Shown here in pieces: positions 19,325 to 29,291 of a DNA stretch of 64,000 nt; position 1 is the first letter of the stretch; the number at the start of each line of letters is the position of its first letter. Source of the DNA: Rhodovulum sp. ES.010 (GTDB lineage Bacteria; Pseudomonadota; Alphaproteobacteria; Rhodobacterales; Rhodobacteraceae). The stretch lies in assembly GCF_900142935.1 (NCBI RefSeq), contig NZ_FSRS01000001.1, positions 2,304,001-2,368,000 of the forward strand, in the 5' to 3' direction. A program made the translations under genes and the position numbers. Below the pieces are notes generated by a model, which saw nothing but the letters and a program-made list of their open reading frames with translations, was not told the origin of the DNA and did no database searches.

Positions 19325-19694
19325 CGTAGGCGCCCCGGCCGCCCTGCCCCCAGACCTGGACGAGGACCGTCGCGCCGCCGGCCACGATGTCGCGCGCGGC
19401 CGCCGGCGCGATCCAGCCCTGCATCAGCATCCGCTCCATGATCGCGCGGTTCTGGAAATCGCCGAAGAACGCGTCGCCCTGGTCGCCCGGGTCGCGCAGC
19501 CCGTAGCGGTGGACGTTCGCGCGGTCCTGGCGCAGGATCTGCCACGGCTCGGTCAGCCGCACGCCGCGCGAGTTGAACAGGTCCTGGCGGCCGATGACGG
19601 CCACGTAGTCCTCGAGAAGGGTCTGGGCACGGGCCGCGGGGCCGGCCAGGCACAGGGCGAGGCCGAGAACGGCCAGGCGCATCGGAAACGTCAT
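19302..19694 (-). CDS. Exported protein of unknown function
   Basis: 130 residues with a signal peptide (MTFPMRLAVLGLALCLAGPA, cleavage after ARA). The mature part is compact: DYVAVIGRQDLFNSRGVRLTEPWQIL and a C-terminal strand region VLVQVWGQGGRGAYVTVDVYR. I do not recognise the family. GGGAG 8 bases before the ATG at 19694 supports this start. Its end overlaps the YdcF gene by 23 bases. Confidence 0.65.
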   Translation of the reverse strand: MTFPMRLAVLGLALCLAGPAARAQTLLEDYVAVIGRQDLFNSRGVRLTEPWQILRQDRANVHRYGLRDPGDQGDAFFGDFQNRAIMERMLMQGWIAPAAARDIVAGGATVLVQVWGQGGRGAYVTVDVYR

Positions 19695-19778
19695 CGGCGG
19701 GTCTCCCGAACGGCACGAACGGCGGAATCCTAGGGCACGGGCCGCCGCGCGCCTTGATCCCCGTCAAGACGGGACCCG

Positions 19779-20099
19779 CTAGTTGAAGGCGCCGAAGACG
19801 TCGTACATCACCGGCTCGAAGCTCTTGCAGAGTTCCGAGATGCGGCGGTTGCGGGCGCGCATCTCGTCGGAGCGCAGCATCGCCTGGAAATCCTCGCGCC
19901 GCTTCCACTGCGAGTAGTTGGCGATGCGGGTCTGGGCATCGTTCACATGCAGCCCCGCGCCGATGAAGCCGGGCTGCCGCGAGATGAAGTTGGTATAGGC
20001 GTCTTCCAGTTCGTCGAGCAGGTCCTGGCAGGTGCCGGGCGTCACCTCGAAGGTGGTGATGACGGTCTGCAGATCGGCATCGCGGGAAATCGTCGGCAT
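19779..20099 (-). CDS. Antibiotic biosynthesis monooxygenase (ABM) fold protein
   Basis: 106 residues, ferredoxin-like ABM domain: VITTFEVTPGTCQDLLDELEDAY, FISRQPGFIGAGLHVNDAQTRIANYSQWKRREDFQAM. The QPGF...YSQW pattern is typical of the family, whose members include heme-degrading and quinone-related monooxygenases. No substrate can be read from this sequence. AAGGGAG lies 6 bases before the ATG. It is followed at 30 bases' distance by the universal stress gene upstream on the same strand, so the two may be co-transcribed. Confidence 0.82.
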   Translation of the reverse strand: MPTISRDADLQTVITTFEVTPGTCQDLLDELEDAYTNFISRQPGFIGAGLHVNDAQTRIANYSQWKRREDFQAMLRSDEMRARNRRISELCKSFEPVMYDVFGAFN

Positions 20100-20129
20100 G
20101 GGAAACTCCCTTGGGACTGGTTGGAAACG

Positions 20130-20537
20130 CTAGCGCAGCACGACGACCGAGCAGGGCGCGTGGCGCACGACGCGGGCGGCGGTGGAGCCGAGGAAATAGT
20201 CCTGCAGCCCCGGACGGTGGGAATGCATCACGATGCAGTCGACGCCGTGCCGCTCGGCATAGTCGACGATGGTCATGCCGGCATGGCCGGTCACAACCCG
20301 CACGTCGACATCGGAGGCCGCTTCCAGCTCTCCGGTCAGGTCGTGGCGGATCGACTCGCGGGTCTGCGCCTCCTGCCCCTCGGGCAGGTATTGCGCGACA
20401 TAGGGCGGAATCGCTTCGGCGACCGTCAGCGCGGTGATCCGCCCGCCCTCGGCCCGCAGGCGGCGGGCCACCTCCAGCACCTCGTCGAGATGGGGGCCGT
20501 GATCCACGGCGACGGGAACGAGGATGTTCTTGTACAC
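20130..20537 (-). CDS. Universal stress protein (UspA family)
   Basis: 135 residues from GTG, with GGGAGGG upstream. Opens MYKNILVPVAVDHGPHLDEVLEVA and ends YFLGSTAARVVRHAPCSVVVLR, the standard Usp ends; the phosphate-binding stretch GLQDYFLGST is present with the GST of ATP-binding members. Usp proteins help survival under starvation or membrane stress. Upstream of the ABM gene on the same strand. Confidence 0.9.
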   Translation of the reverse strand: MYKNILVPVAVDHGPHLDEVLEVARRLRAEGGRITALTVAEAIPPYVAQYLPEGQEAQTRESIRHDLTGELEAASDVDVRVVTGHAGMTIVDYAERHGVDCIVMHSHRPGLQDYFLGSTAARVVRHAPCSVVVLR

Positions 20538-20601
20538 GGGTTTCGCCCTCCCTTGATCCGGTCAGGATCGCAGAGTGGCGCGCGGGCCTCCTTGACGCAA
20601 G

Positions 20602-21237
20602 TCATCCCCGTGCCGCAGCGAGCACCTCGCGCGCCAGGTCGGCGATCTCGGCGGCGGCCGGCCCCTTGCGGCCGGTTTCCTGCACGCCCTGCCCGTGGCC
20701 CAGCGTCTCGGCATAGGCGACGCGGTTGGCCAGCCGCGCCGCGGCCAGCGTGGCCGACAGCCCGGCGGCGGTTTCGGCCACCTCGGCGGCGAGGCGGGTG
20801 TTGGCCTTGATCCGGTTGAGCACCACCAGCGCCGCCTTGTCCTCGCGCCGGGCGAGGTCGAGCACGCCCTCGGTGGCCCACAGGTCGACATGGCTGACCG
20901 CGACGGGCACCAGCACCAGATCGGCGGCGCGCAGCGCCGGGCGCAGGTCGCTGTCGGCCTTGGGGGGCGTGTCGACCAGCACCACGTCATGGGCGCGGGC
21001 GAGCTTGGCGGTCTCGTATTCGACGCCCCAGGCCGAGGCGGTGGAGAATTCCATGTCGGGCGCCTCGCGCCCCTCGATCCGGGCCATGAACCAGCGCCCG
21101 AGGCTGCCCTGCGGGTCGGTGTCGATCAGCGCGACCCCCATGCCCTCGCGGGCGAAGGCCACGGCGAGATTGGCCGCGAGCGTCGTCTTGCCCGAGCCGC
21201 CCTTCTGCTGGGCGATGGTGATGATCGTGCCGGCCAT
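20602..21237 (-). CDS. ParA-family ATPase
   Basis: 211 residues. Deviant Walker A QQKGGSGKTTLAANLAVA at 9-26, IDTDPQGSLGRW for the Walker A' aspartate, and VLVDTPPKADSDL for Walker B. This is the short, DNA-binding-domain-free ParA type. No parB lies next to it, so it is an orphan: positioning of cell components rather than chromosome segregation is possible. ATG 21237 was picked because the motif follows directly. Confidence 0.85.
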   Translation of the reverse strand: MAGTIITIAQQKGGSGKTTLAANLAVAFAREGMGVALIDTDPQGSLGRWFMARIEGREAPDMEFSTASAWGVEYETAKLARAHDVVLVDTPPKADSDLRPALRAADLVLVPVAVSHVDLWATEGVLDLARREDKAALVVLNRIKANTRLAAEVAETAAGLSATLAAARLANRVAYAETLGHGQGVQETGRKGPAAAEIADLAREVLAAARG

Positions 21238-21301
21238 GTCCGCCCCCGCCTCGCCTGCGCTGCGGCGCAGCATAGCGCGGGACGCAGGGCGGTTTCCAGT
21301 G

Positions 21302-21901
21302 CTATTCGGGGACGTGCTTGCCGACCGCCCAGCCGGTGCCGCCCAAAAGCCGCGCGGCGGTCTCCACCGGCAGGTCCTCGAGCGCCGAGCCCATCGAGTC
21401 GTTCCAGCGGTTGAGATAGCCGAACAGCGCGACGACCCCCATGATCTCGACGATGTCGCCGTCGGACCAGTGCGCCTTCAGGCGGGTCTCGATCTCGGGC
21501 GTCACCCCGTTCGGCACCTCGGCCGCGGCCCGGGCGAAGGCGAGCGCGGCCTTTTCCGCCCCGGTGAAATGCGGGGAGTCCTCGAAATCGCAGACGTCGC
21601 GCAGCCGGTCCTCGGTGGACCCGAAGCGTTCGGCGCCCAGGATCGTGTGCGCCTGGCAGTAGCGGCAACCGGAGGTGAAGCTGGTGACATAGCCGATCAG
21701 CCGCTTGAATTCGGGCGTGACGGCGCCGTGGCAGGTCATCACCGCGATGTTGAGCGCGGTGAAGGCGCGCGCGATCCCGGGCCGGTGCGCCATCGTGCGG
21801 ACCGAGTTCGGCACGACGCCGAGCGGGCCCTTGAAGAATTGCACCTCGTCGCGCAGCTCCGGCGCCATCTCGTCTTCGTGCAGCGGTGCGACCAGCGCCA
21901 T
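21302..21901 (-). CDS. AhpD-like carboxymuconolactone decarboxylase/peroxidase-related protein
   Basis: 199 residues. The CMD domain motif SGCRYCQAHTI provides the redox CxxC and His of AhpD-type alkylhydroperoxidases. FKGPLGVVPNSVRTMAHRPG and IVEIMGVVALFGYLNRWND match the peroxidase-related subfamily. Likely a cytoplasmic peroxide-handling enzyme; partner reductant unknown. GGAGGAACGCC precedes the ATG at 21901, which fixes the start against the longer frame to 21958. Confidence 0.85.
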   Translation of the reverse strand: MALVAPLHEDEMAPELRDEVQFFKGPLGVVPNSVRTMAHRPGIARAFTALNIAVMTCHGAVTPEFKRLIGYVTSFTSGCRYCQAHTILGAERFGSTEDRLRDVCDFEDSPHFTGAEKAALAFARAAAEVPNGVTPEIETRLKAHWSDGDIVEIMGVVALFGYLNRWNDSMGSALEDLPVETAARLLGGTGWAVGKHVPE

Positions 21902-22026
21902 GGCGTTCCTCCCTCCGGGTTTCGTGGCAAGGCAAGCGCGCCGCGGCGGAAAAGGCAAGCGGCGCGCGGCTTGGTAAACGGATGGTTAACGTTTTCCGGC
22001 CGAGAGTGGCGGAAAACGGGTGCGGG

Positions 22027-22752
22027 ATGCGACCGACCGTCTTGACAGCGCTGGCCCTCTGGCTCGCCGCGGCACCGCTGGCGCAGGCGGGCGCGTGGCT
22101 GCGCGAGGACGGCGCGGCGCTGCTGTCGTTTTCCCACGAGATCACGCAGCCGCGCGAGGGCGGCGACACCTTCGGCTACAGCACGCTCTACGGCGAATAC
22201 GGGCTGACCGGGCGGGTCACCGTCGGGTTCGATATCGGCAAGGGCGATGCGTCGAGCGACTGGACGGCGCTGCTGTTCCTGCGGACGGGCCGCGAACTTG
22301 GCCGGCTGCCGGGGCGGGTCGCGCTGGAACTGGGCGTCGGCGCGGCCGGCATTCGCGAGATCGGCACCGAGGCGGTGCTGCAACCCGCGCTGAGTTGGGG
22401 CCACAGCTTCGAGACGGGCCTGGGCTGGGCCTGGGTCAATCTCGACGCCAAGGGGCTTTTCCACCTCGCCCCGAGTTCGGAGGCGGACCCCGGCACCATC
22501 GCCGGCCTGCCGCTGGCGATGCGCGAGGGCGTCAAGCTCGACCTCGCGCTGGGGCTGAACCTCGACGACCGCACCCGGCTGACCCTGGAAACGCGCTTCG
22601 AGCGGCCCGTGGACGGGGACGACACGCTGCGCCTGGTGCCGGGGATCGCACGGCGCCTGGGCGCGCGAAGCTGGATCACCCTGAGCGGGATCGTCGGGCT
22701 GCGGGATGACGAAACGATCGGCCTGATCCTCGGCAGCCGGATCGAATTCTGA
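22027..22752 (+). CDS. Exported protein, probable outer-membrane beta-barrel-like
   Basis: 241 residues. Signal peptide MRPTVLTALALWLAAAPLAQ cleaved after AQAG. The rest alternates polar and hydrophobic residues in strands joined by short loops (TLYGEYGLTGRVTVGFDIGKG, LALGLNLDDRTRLTLETRFE) and ends in aromatic Phe (GSRIEF), as outer-membrane barrels do. No family recognised. The ATG at 22027 begins the signal peptide; the longer frame to 21886 runs across the divergent promoter. Divergent from the AhpD-like gene. Confidence 0.65.
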   Translation: MRPTVLTALALWLAAAPLAQAGAWLREDGAALLSFSHEITQPREGGDTFGYSTLYGEYGLTGRVTVGFDIGKGDASSDWTALLFLRTGRELGRLPGRVALELGVGAAGIREIGTEAVLQPALSWGHSFETGLGWAWVNLDAKGLFHLAPSSEADPGTIAGLPLAMREGVKLDLALGLNLDDRTRLTLETRFERPVDGDDTLRLVPGIARRLGARSWITLSGIVGLRDDETIGLILGSRIEF

Positions 22753-22970
22753 GACCGGGAGGGGCCGATTCGGAACCATCCGCGACGATTCCGGGGCATT
22801 TGCGCCGCGCCGGAGACAATCCGGGGGGCATGCCGGGCATTGCCGCGCCCGCCGGGAGGAATAGCCGGTAAAATTTGACAGACATGCCGCCCTGCGCGTC
22901 AATGGGCCTCGTCCTCTGCAACCCGGGTGGGGGCCCGTGCAGATGTGACCGGACCGGAAGGACTGATCGC

Positions 22971-23741
22971 ATGGGGTCCCTTGACCATCCTCACGCCCGC
23001 CGCGCAGGCGCCGCGGGCTATCCTGCCGCCGCCGGACAGATCGGGGCGCGCCCGCTGCTGCGCCGCTACGAGGTGACCGGAACGAGCGCCGATGGCCGGC
23101 GGCAGACTTTCGTGCGCGCGATGCCCGCCGATCCCCATCTCGACGAGGCCTTCGCCGCCTTCTCGCACGGCACGCTGATCGCGACGGCGGACGGGCCGGT
23201 CGCCGTCGAGGACCTGCAACCGGGGATGGCCCTGGCGACGGTCGACGCCGGGCCGCGGCGGCTGATGTGGATCGGCTCGACCGTGCTGGCCCCCAACGCC
23301 GAGGGCCGACCGCAGGACACGCCCGTGCTGACGCGGGTGACCGCCGACAGCCTGGGGCTGGGCCGGCCGATGCCCGACCTGGTGCTGGGCCCGCGGGCGC
23401 GGATGCTGTTCCGCCACCCGGCCTGCCGCGACCTTGTCGGCAGCGATGCCGCGTTCGCCCCGGCCTCGTCCTTCGTGGACGGGGTCGCGCTGATCGCGCT
23501 TCGGGCGGTGCGGCCGACGCGCGTGTTCCACCTGGCGCTGGAAAGCCAGCACATCCTGCGCGCCAACGGCGTGGAGGTCGAGAGCTACCACCCCGGCGAG
23601 AGCGCCGACAAGGTGATGGATTACGCCGCGCGGCTGAAATTCCTGGCGCTGTTTCCCCATCTCGACGGCTTCGACGGGTTCGGGCCGATGCCGCTGCCGC
23701 GGCTCACCGCGTTCGAGATGGATGCGATGCGGGCGGCCTGA
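22971..23741 (+). CDS. Hint-domain protein lacking the usual cysteine
   Basis: 256 residues. A Hint (Hedgehog/intein) domain spans about 55-200: AFSHGTLIATADGPVAVEDLQPGMALATVDAG then ALESQHILRANGVEVESY, with the block-G histidine present. Autoprocessing Hint domains begin with a Cys or Ser just before the GT motif; here the residues are AFSHGT, so the site looks altered. Families of this kind are common in Rhodobacteraceae and are uncharacterised. GGAAGG precedes the ATG at 22971. Stand-alone, ends near the lrp-type gene. Confidence 0.8.
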   Translation: MGSLDHPHARRAGAAGYPAAAGQIGARPLLRRYEVTGTSADGRRQTFVRAMPADPHLDEAFAAFSHGTLIATADGPVAVEDLQPGMALATVDAGPRRLMWIGSTVLAPNAEGRPQDTPVLTRVTADSLGLGRPMPDLVLGPRARMLFRHPACRDLVGSDAAFAPASSFVDGVALIALRAVRPTRVFHLALESQHILRANGVEVESYHPGESADKVMDYAARLKFLALFPHLDGFDGFGPMPLPRLTAFEMDAMRAA

Positions 23742-23750
23742 GACCGGCGC

Positions 23751-24251
23751 TCAGGCCCAACGGCCCAGGCGTTCTTCCAGCACGTCGAAGGGCACGCCCG
23801 GCTGGTCCTTGGCGCAGCGGATCACCAGCGAGGTCTTGACGCTGGCCACGTTCTCGGCCGCGGTCAGTTCCTCGGTCAGGAATCTCTGGAAGGTCGAGAG
23901 GTCGGGGGCGACGCATTTCAGGATGAAATCCACCTCGCCGTTCAGCATGTGGCACTCGCGCACCAGCGGCCAGGCGCGGCAGCGGTTCTCGAACTTCGTC
24001 AGGTCCGCCTCGGCCTGGCTCTGCAGGCCCACCATGGCGAAGACCTGCACCTCGAAGCCCAGCGCGCGGCTGTCGACATCGGCATGGTAGCCGCGGACCA
24101 AGCCGGCCTCCTCCAGCGTGCGGACGCGGCGCAGGCAGGGCGGGGCCGAGATTCCGACGCGCCGGGCCAGTTCCACGTTGGTCATGCGGCCATCGGCCTG
24201 CAATTCGGCCAGGATCTTGCGGTCGATCGCGTCGAGTCTGGTGCCAGGCAT
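23751..24251 (-). CDS. Lrp/AsnC-family transcriptional regulator
   Basis: 166 residues. N-terminal helix-turn-helix (LDAIDRKILAELQADGRMTNVELARRVGIS) and C-terminal RAM/ligand domain (AMVGLQSQAEADLTKFE...LNGEVDFILKC). Members sense amino acids and bind DNA as octamers. It is divergent from trxB across a 197-base gap that holds two palindromes 21 bp apart, likely its own operator. Targets cannot be read from the sequence. Confidence 0.92.
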   Translation of the reverse strand: MPGTRLDAIDRKILAELQADGRMTNVELARRVGISAPPCLRRVRTLEEAGLVRGYHADVDSRALGFEVQVFAMVGLQSQAEADLTKFENRCRAWPLVRECHMLNGEVDFILKCVAPDLSTFQRFLTEELTAAENVASVKTSLVIRCAKDQPGVPFDVLEERLGRWA

Positions 24252-24296
24252 CCTGCTCCCCTCGGATTTTTGCGGATAATAGGCACGCGCCGATCT

Positions 24297-25453
<1,157 letters not shown>

Positions 25454-25489
25454 AGCGGCGCGCGGCCCGCCCGCGCGCCGCAGCCGGCC

Positions 25490-25519
25490 GCACGGGTCCC
25501 CGGCGCGCGGGACCCGTGC
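25490..25519 (+). terminator. Hairpin after trxB
   Basis: Perfect 11-bp inverted repeat GCACGGGTCCC / GGGACCCGTGC (25490-25500, 25509-25519) with an 8-base loop, 37 bases past the trxB stop. No U tract follows, so it may be an intrinsic terminator of the weak high-GC kind or an mRNA end stabiliser. Confidence 0.45.
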
Positions 25520-25593
25520 CCCGACCGGGCACTGTTGCCCACAATCCGCGCCGCGCGCGCCCATTGTCTGGGGGCGGTTCGCATTTCGGTTGA

Positions 25594-25614
25594 ACCGTGC
25601 TGCGCTTGCACGGT
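25594..25614 (+). promoter_or_regulatory. Small inverted repeat upstream of sat-cysC
   Basis: ACCGTGC (25594-25600) and GCACGGT (25608-25614) pair perfectly around a 7-base spacer, 66 bases before the sulfate-adenylyltransferase start. It could be an operator for a dimeric regulator or a leader hairpin. No family assignment is possible by eye. Confidence 0.3.
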
Positions 25615-25679
25615 AAGGCGCGCGCGACGCCGGCGCCGCCCGGCCCGTTCGGCTTTGCCCCAAGGAGTCAGGTTTCCCG

Positions 25680-27407
25680 ATGTCGCTTTCCAACCTTACC
25701 CCGATCCCCGAACTCTACGTGTCCCCCGAGAGCGCCCAGAAGCTCAAGTCCGAGGCGGGCGACCTGAAGAGCTGGGACCTGACGCCGCGCCAGATCTGCG
25801 ACCTGGAGTTGCTGATGAACGGCGGCTTCCACCCGCTCAAGGGCTTTCTGGGCGAAGAGGATTACGACAGCGTCGTCGAGAAGATGCGGCTGGCCGATGG
25901 CACGCTGTGGCCGATGCCGATCACGCTGGACGTGTCCGAGGAGTTCGCCGCCGGGCTGGAGGTGGGCCAGGACATCGCGCTGCGCGACCAGGAGGGCGTG
26001 ATCCTCGCGATCCTGTCGGTCACCGACTGCTGGACGCCCGACAAGCACCGCGAGGCCGAAAAGGTGTTCGGCGCCGACGACCTGGCGCATCCGGCGGTGA
26101 ACTACCTGCACCACAGCGCGGGCAAGGTCTATCTGGGCGGGCCGGTGACCGGCATCCAGCAGCCGGTGCATTACGATTTCCGCGGCCGCCGCGACACGCC
26201 GAACGAGCTGCGCGCCCATTTCCGCAAGCTGGGCTGGCGCCGCATCGTGGCGTTCCAGACCCGCAACCCGCTGCACCGGGCGCATCAGGAACTGACCTTC
26301 CGCGCCGCCAAGGAAGCGCAGGCGAACCTGCTGATCCACCCCGTGGTCGGCATGACGAAACCGGGCGACGTGGACCATTTCACCCGCGTGCGCTGCTACG
26401 AGGCGGTGCTGGACAAGTATCCGCAGGCGACCACCACGATGAGCCTTCTGAACCTGGCGATGCGGATGGCCGGCCCGCGCGAGGCGGTCTGGCACGGGCT
26501 GATCCGCAAGAACCACGGCGTGACCCATTTCATCGTCGGCCGCGACCATGCCGGCCCCGGCAAGAACAGCGCGGGCGAGGATTTCTACGGCCCTTATGAC
26601 GCGCAGGAGCTGTTCAAGGAATACCAGGACGAGATCGGCATCGAGATGGTGCCCTTCAAGCACATGGTCTATGTGCAGGAACGCGCGCAATACGAGCCCG
26701 CCGACGAGATCGAGGAGGGCGTGACCGTCCTGAACATATCGGGGACGGAACTGCGCCGCCGTCTGGCCGAGGGGCTGGAGATCCCCGACTGGTTCTCGTT
26801 CCCCGAGGTGGTGAACGAGCTGCGCAAGACCCGCCCGCCCCGGGCGCAACAGGGCTTCACCGTGTTCTTCACGGGGCTGTCGGGGTCGGGCAAGTCCACC
26901 ATCGCCAACGCGCTGATGGTCAAGCTGATGGAGATGGGCGGGCGTCCGGTCACGCTGCTTGACGGGGACGTGGTGCGGAAACACCTGTCCTCGGAACTGG
27001 GCTTTTCCAAGGAACACCGCGACATCAACATCCGCCGGATCGGCTATGTCGCGAGCGAGATCACCAAGAACGGCGGCATCGCGCTGTGTGCGCCCATCGC
27101 GCCCTACACCGCGACGCGGCGCGCCGTGCGCGAGATGATCGAGCAATACGGCGCCTTCTGCGAGGTGCATGTCGCCACGCCTCTGGAAGAATGCGAACGC
27201 CGCGACCGCAAGGGGCTCTACAAGCTCGCGCGCGAGGGCAAGATCAAGGAGTTCACCGGGATTTCCGACCCCTACGAGGAACCCGAGACCCCGGAACTCC
27301 GCGTCGACACCTCCGGGGTGGACGTGGACAACTGCGCCCACCAGGTGCTGCTGAAGCTGGAACAGCTGGGGCTGATCTCGGGCAACTGGGGCCGCGTCTC
27401 GCTGTAG
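25680..27407 (+). CDS. sat: Bifunctional sulfate adenylyltransferase / adenylylsulfate kinase
   Basis: 575 residues. The N-terminal ATP sulfurylase (about 1-390) has FQTRNPLHRAHQEL (QTRN and HRAH catalytic motifs) and VGRDHAGPG. The C-terminal APS kinase (about 393-570) has P-loop [14 protein letters not shown] and LDGDVVRKHLSSELGFSKEHRD. Together they turn sulfate into PAPS for cysteine synthesis or sulfotransfer. This fusion order, sulfurylase then kinase, is standard in the group. The start follows AAGGAG in a long leader (25454-25679) with a small inverted repeat. Confidence 0.95.
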   Translation: MSLSNLTPIPELYVSPESAQKLKSEAGDLKSWDLTPRQICDLELLMNGGFHPLKGFLGEEDYDSVVEKMRLADGTLWPMPITLDVSEEFAAGLEVGQDIALRDQEGVILAILSVTDCWTPDKHREAEKVFGADDLAHPAVNYLHHSAGKVYLGGPVTGIQQPVHYDFRGRRDTPNELRAHFRKLGWRRIVAFQTRNPLHRAHQELTFRAAKEAQANLLIHPVVGMTKPGDVDHFTRVRCYEAVLDKYPQATTTMSLLNLAMRMAGPREAVWHGLIRKNHGVTHFIVGRDHAGPGKNSAGEDFYGPYDAQELFKEYQDEIGIEMVPFKHMVYVQERAQYEPADEIEEGVTVLNISGTELRRRLAEGLEIPDWFSFPEVVNELRKTRPPRAQQGFTVFFTGLSGSGKSTIANALMVKLMEMGGRPVTLLDGDVVRKHLSSELGFSKEHRDINIRRIGYVASEITKNGGIALCAPIAPYTATRRAVREMIEQYGAFCEVHVATPLEECERRDRKGLYKLAREGKIKEFTGISDPYEEPETPELRVDTSGVDVDNCAHQVLLKLEQLGLISGNWGRVSL

Positions 27408-27433
27408 CGGGGCCGGGCGGCGCGGGGCGCGCG

Positions 27434-28123
27434 ATGCTCGTCGTCAGCCTGACCTCGATCCCGCCGCGCTTCTCGGGCCTCGGGCCGGTGCTGGAGTCGA
27501 TCCTCGCCCAGCGCCGCCGCCCGGACCGGGTGATCCTGGCCCTGCCCCGCGCCTATCGGCGGTTCCCCGGCGCGGTGGAGGCGCCGCCGCTGCCCGAAGG
27601 CGTCGAACTGGTGTGGAGCGCGCGCGATCTCGGCCCCGCCACGAAGGTCCTGCCGGCCGCCCGCACCGTCGGCCCCGACGCGGACCTTGTCTATTGCGAC
27701 GACGATTGCCTTTACGGCCCCGGCTGGACCGCCGCGCTTGTGGCTGCGCGGCAGGGGCGCGAGGTGGTCGCGGCCTCCGGCTTTCCGGTGACCTGTCTGC
27801 GCCGCCGCTCGCCGGGGCTGGGCGAGGCCGATATCGCGCAGGGCTTTTCGGGGGTTCTGATCTCGCCGGACATGATCCCGCCCGAGGCGCATGACATCCC
27901 CGCGCCCGCCTGGGCGGTCGACGATATCTGGCTGTCGGGGCAGTACGCGGCGCAGGGCCTGCCGATCCGCCTGGCGCCGGCGGCGCGGGCCGCGTGCGTG
28001 CCGCTGGCGCGGCCGGCCGCGCTGCAGGACGCGCGGATCGGCGGCCGCACCCGCGCCGAGGCCAACGCCGCGGCCGCGCAGACGATCCATGCCCGGCACG
28101 GCCTGTGGCCGCCGAGCGATTAG
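27434..28123 (+). CDS. Glycosyltransferase-like protein
   Basis: 229 residues. Opens MLVVSLTSIPPRFSGLGPVL, a start seen in GT-A-like bacterial glycosyltransferases, and has an acidic YCDDDCLYGPGW that would bind a metal-nucleotide sugar, plus WAVDDIWLSGQYA. Donor and acceptor are unknown. It begins 26 bases after sat-cysC and may be co-transcribed with it. The open frame upstream of 27434 lies inside sat-cysC and was rejected. Confidence 0.7.
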   Translation: MLVVSLTSIPPRFSGLGPVLESILAQRRRPDRVILALPRAYRRFPGAVEAPPLPEGVELVWSARDLGPATKVLPAARTVGPDADLVYCDDDCLYGPGWTAALVAARQGREVVAASGFPVTCLRRRSPGLGEADIAQGFSGVLISPDMIPPEAHDIPAPAWAVDDIWLSGQYAAQGLPIRLAPAARAACVPLARPAALQDARIGGRTRAEANAAAAQTIHARHGLWPPSD

Positions 28124-28192
28124 CGGAGGTCTACGGAGACGGGCCGCGGGGAGGCCGGTCAGGCCGCGCCGCCCGCGCGACGGCCCGCCGGC

Positions 28193-28420
28193 TCAATGCA
28201 CGTGGACGGGCGCGAGGTCGTTCTGCCGCGCCAGCACGAAGGCCATGTCGCGGTCGCGCACAAGGGCCAGCCGCTCGCCGCTGGCGTCGTGCACCGCGTA
28301 GAGCTCGTCCAGCCCCTCGGCCTCTTGCCGCACCTCTTCGGGCAGATCGGCCACCCGCACGGGACGCACATAGACGATGCGCTCGCCCGCTTCGGGCAGG
28401 AAGTCGTACTCGGTATCCAT
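28193..28420 (-). CDS. DUF1150 family protein
   Basis: 75 residues, with ERIVYVRPVRVADLPEEVRQ, LYAVHDASGERLALVRDRDMAFVLARQNDL, the full span of this alphaproteobacterial family. It stands 18 bases after the Hsp20 gene on the same strand, an arrangement common in Rhodobacterales and Rhizobiales, so it is probably co-induced by heat or stress. Function unknown. Confidence 0.88.
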   Translation of the reverse strand: MDTEYDFLPEAGERIVYVRPVRVADLPEEVRQEAEGLDELYAVHDASGERLALVRDRDMAFVLARQNDLAPVHVH

Positions 28421-28438
28421 CGGTTTCCCTCCTGTTGC

Positions 28439-28852
28439 CTAGGCCTTTCGGATATCGATCTTCTGAACGACGCTTTCGGGCACCGCGCGTTGCAAATCCA
28501 CGTGCAGAAGACCGTTCTCCATCGTCGCGCCCGAGACCTCGACACCGTCGGCCAGCACGAAGCTGCGCTGGAACTGGCGCGCGGCGATGCCGCGATGCAG
28601 GAAGACGCGGTCGGCCGCGTCCTCGGCCTGCCGGCCGCGGATCACCAACTGGCGATCCTCCACCGTGATCGAGAGATCGTCCTCGCGGAAGCCCGCCACC
28701 GCGAGCGTGATGCGGTAGCTCGTCTCCGAGGTCTGCTCGATGTTGAAGGGAGGATACCCCTCGTTCCCGGACTTTGCGGTCCGTTCCACGAGGCGTTCGA
28801 GTTGCTCGAATCCCAGCAGGAAGGGATGCGAGCCGAGGGTGAGTTTCGTCAT
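28439..28852 (-). CDS. Hsp20-family small heat-shock protein
   Basis: 137 residues. Alpha-crystallin domain about 35-130: YPPFNIEQTSETSYRITLAVAGF, DLSITVEDRQLVIRGRQ, FLHRGIAARQFQRSFVLADGVEV (the conserved RGIAxRxFxRxF of the IbpA type) and LHVDLQRAVPE. An ATP-independent holdase that keeps unfolding proteins soluble. ATG 28852 begins the IbpA-like N-terminus; the open frame continuing to 28948 is not family-like. Confidence 0.92.
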   Translation of the reverse strand: MTKLTLGSHPFLLGFEQLERLVERTAKSGNEGYPPFNIEQTSETSYRITLAVAGFREDDLSITVEDRQLVIRGRQAEDAADRVFLHRGIAARQFQRSFVLADGVEVSGATMENGLLHVDLQRAVPESVVQKIDIRKA

Positions 28853-29024
28853 GTGTGCAAGCCCTTGAACAAGCGACCTGGTCTTTGGGATGACCCCGCG
28901 GCGGCGGCAGTCTGCACAAAATATGGGGGCCGCCCCGCCGCCCCGCAAGACCGGCTTCCCGCCTCGCCCGAAAAAGGCTATGTTAACACTCTCGGAACAT
29001 GCGCCGACTCATCCCGGGAGACCG

Positions 29025-29243
29025 ATGAACATCGCCAGTGAAATGAACTCCGAAGAGGTTCTGCAGGTGAAGCTGGAGGTCCTGCGCCGCAAGCACAGCG
29101 ATCTCGACGAAGCGATCCGGGCGCTTCAGGAGCGGGGGACGGTCGATTCCCTCACGCTAATGCGGCTCAAGCGCGAAAAACTGGCGCTGAAGGACCAGAT
29201 CGCGCTGGTCGAGGACCAGCTGACGCCCGACATCATTGCGTAG
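29025..29243 (+). CDS. YdcH/DUF465 family small protein (copy 1)
   Basis: 72 residues, a short helical hairpin: VKLEVLRRKHSDLDEAIRALQ and LMRLKREKLALKDQIALVEDQL with the family's L+RLK+EKL+LKDQI pattern. CGGGAGACCG precedes the ATG at 29025. A second DUF465 gene lies at 46386. Function unknown. It may head a transcript into purEK, 48 bases downstream. Confidence 0.88.
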   Translation: MNIASEMNSEEVLQVKLEVLRRKHSDLDEAIRALQERGTVDSLTLMRLKREKLALKDQIALVEDQLTPDIIA

Positions 29244-29291
29244 GCCCCGCGCACGGCTATAGTGCCCGCTCGCACGGATGAGGGGGCGCAT

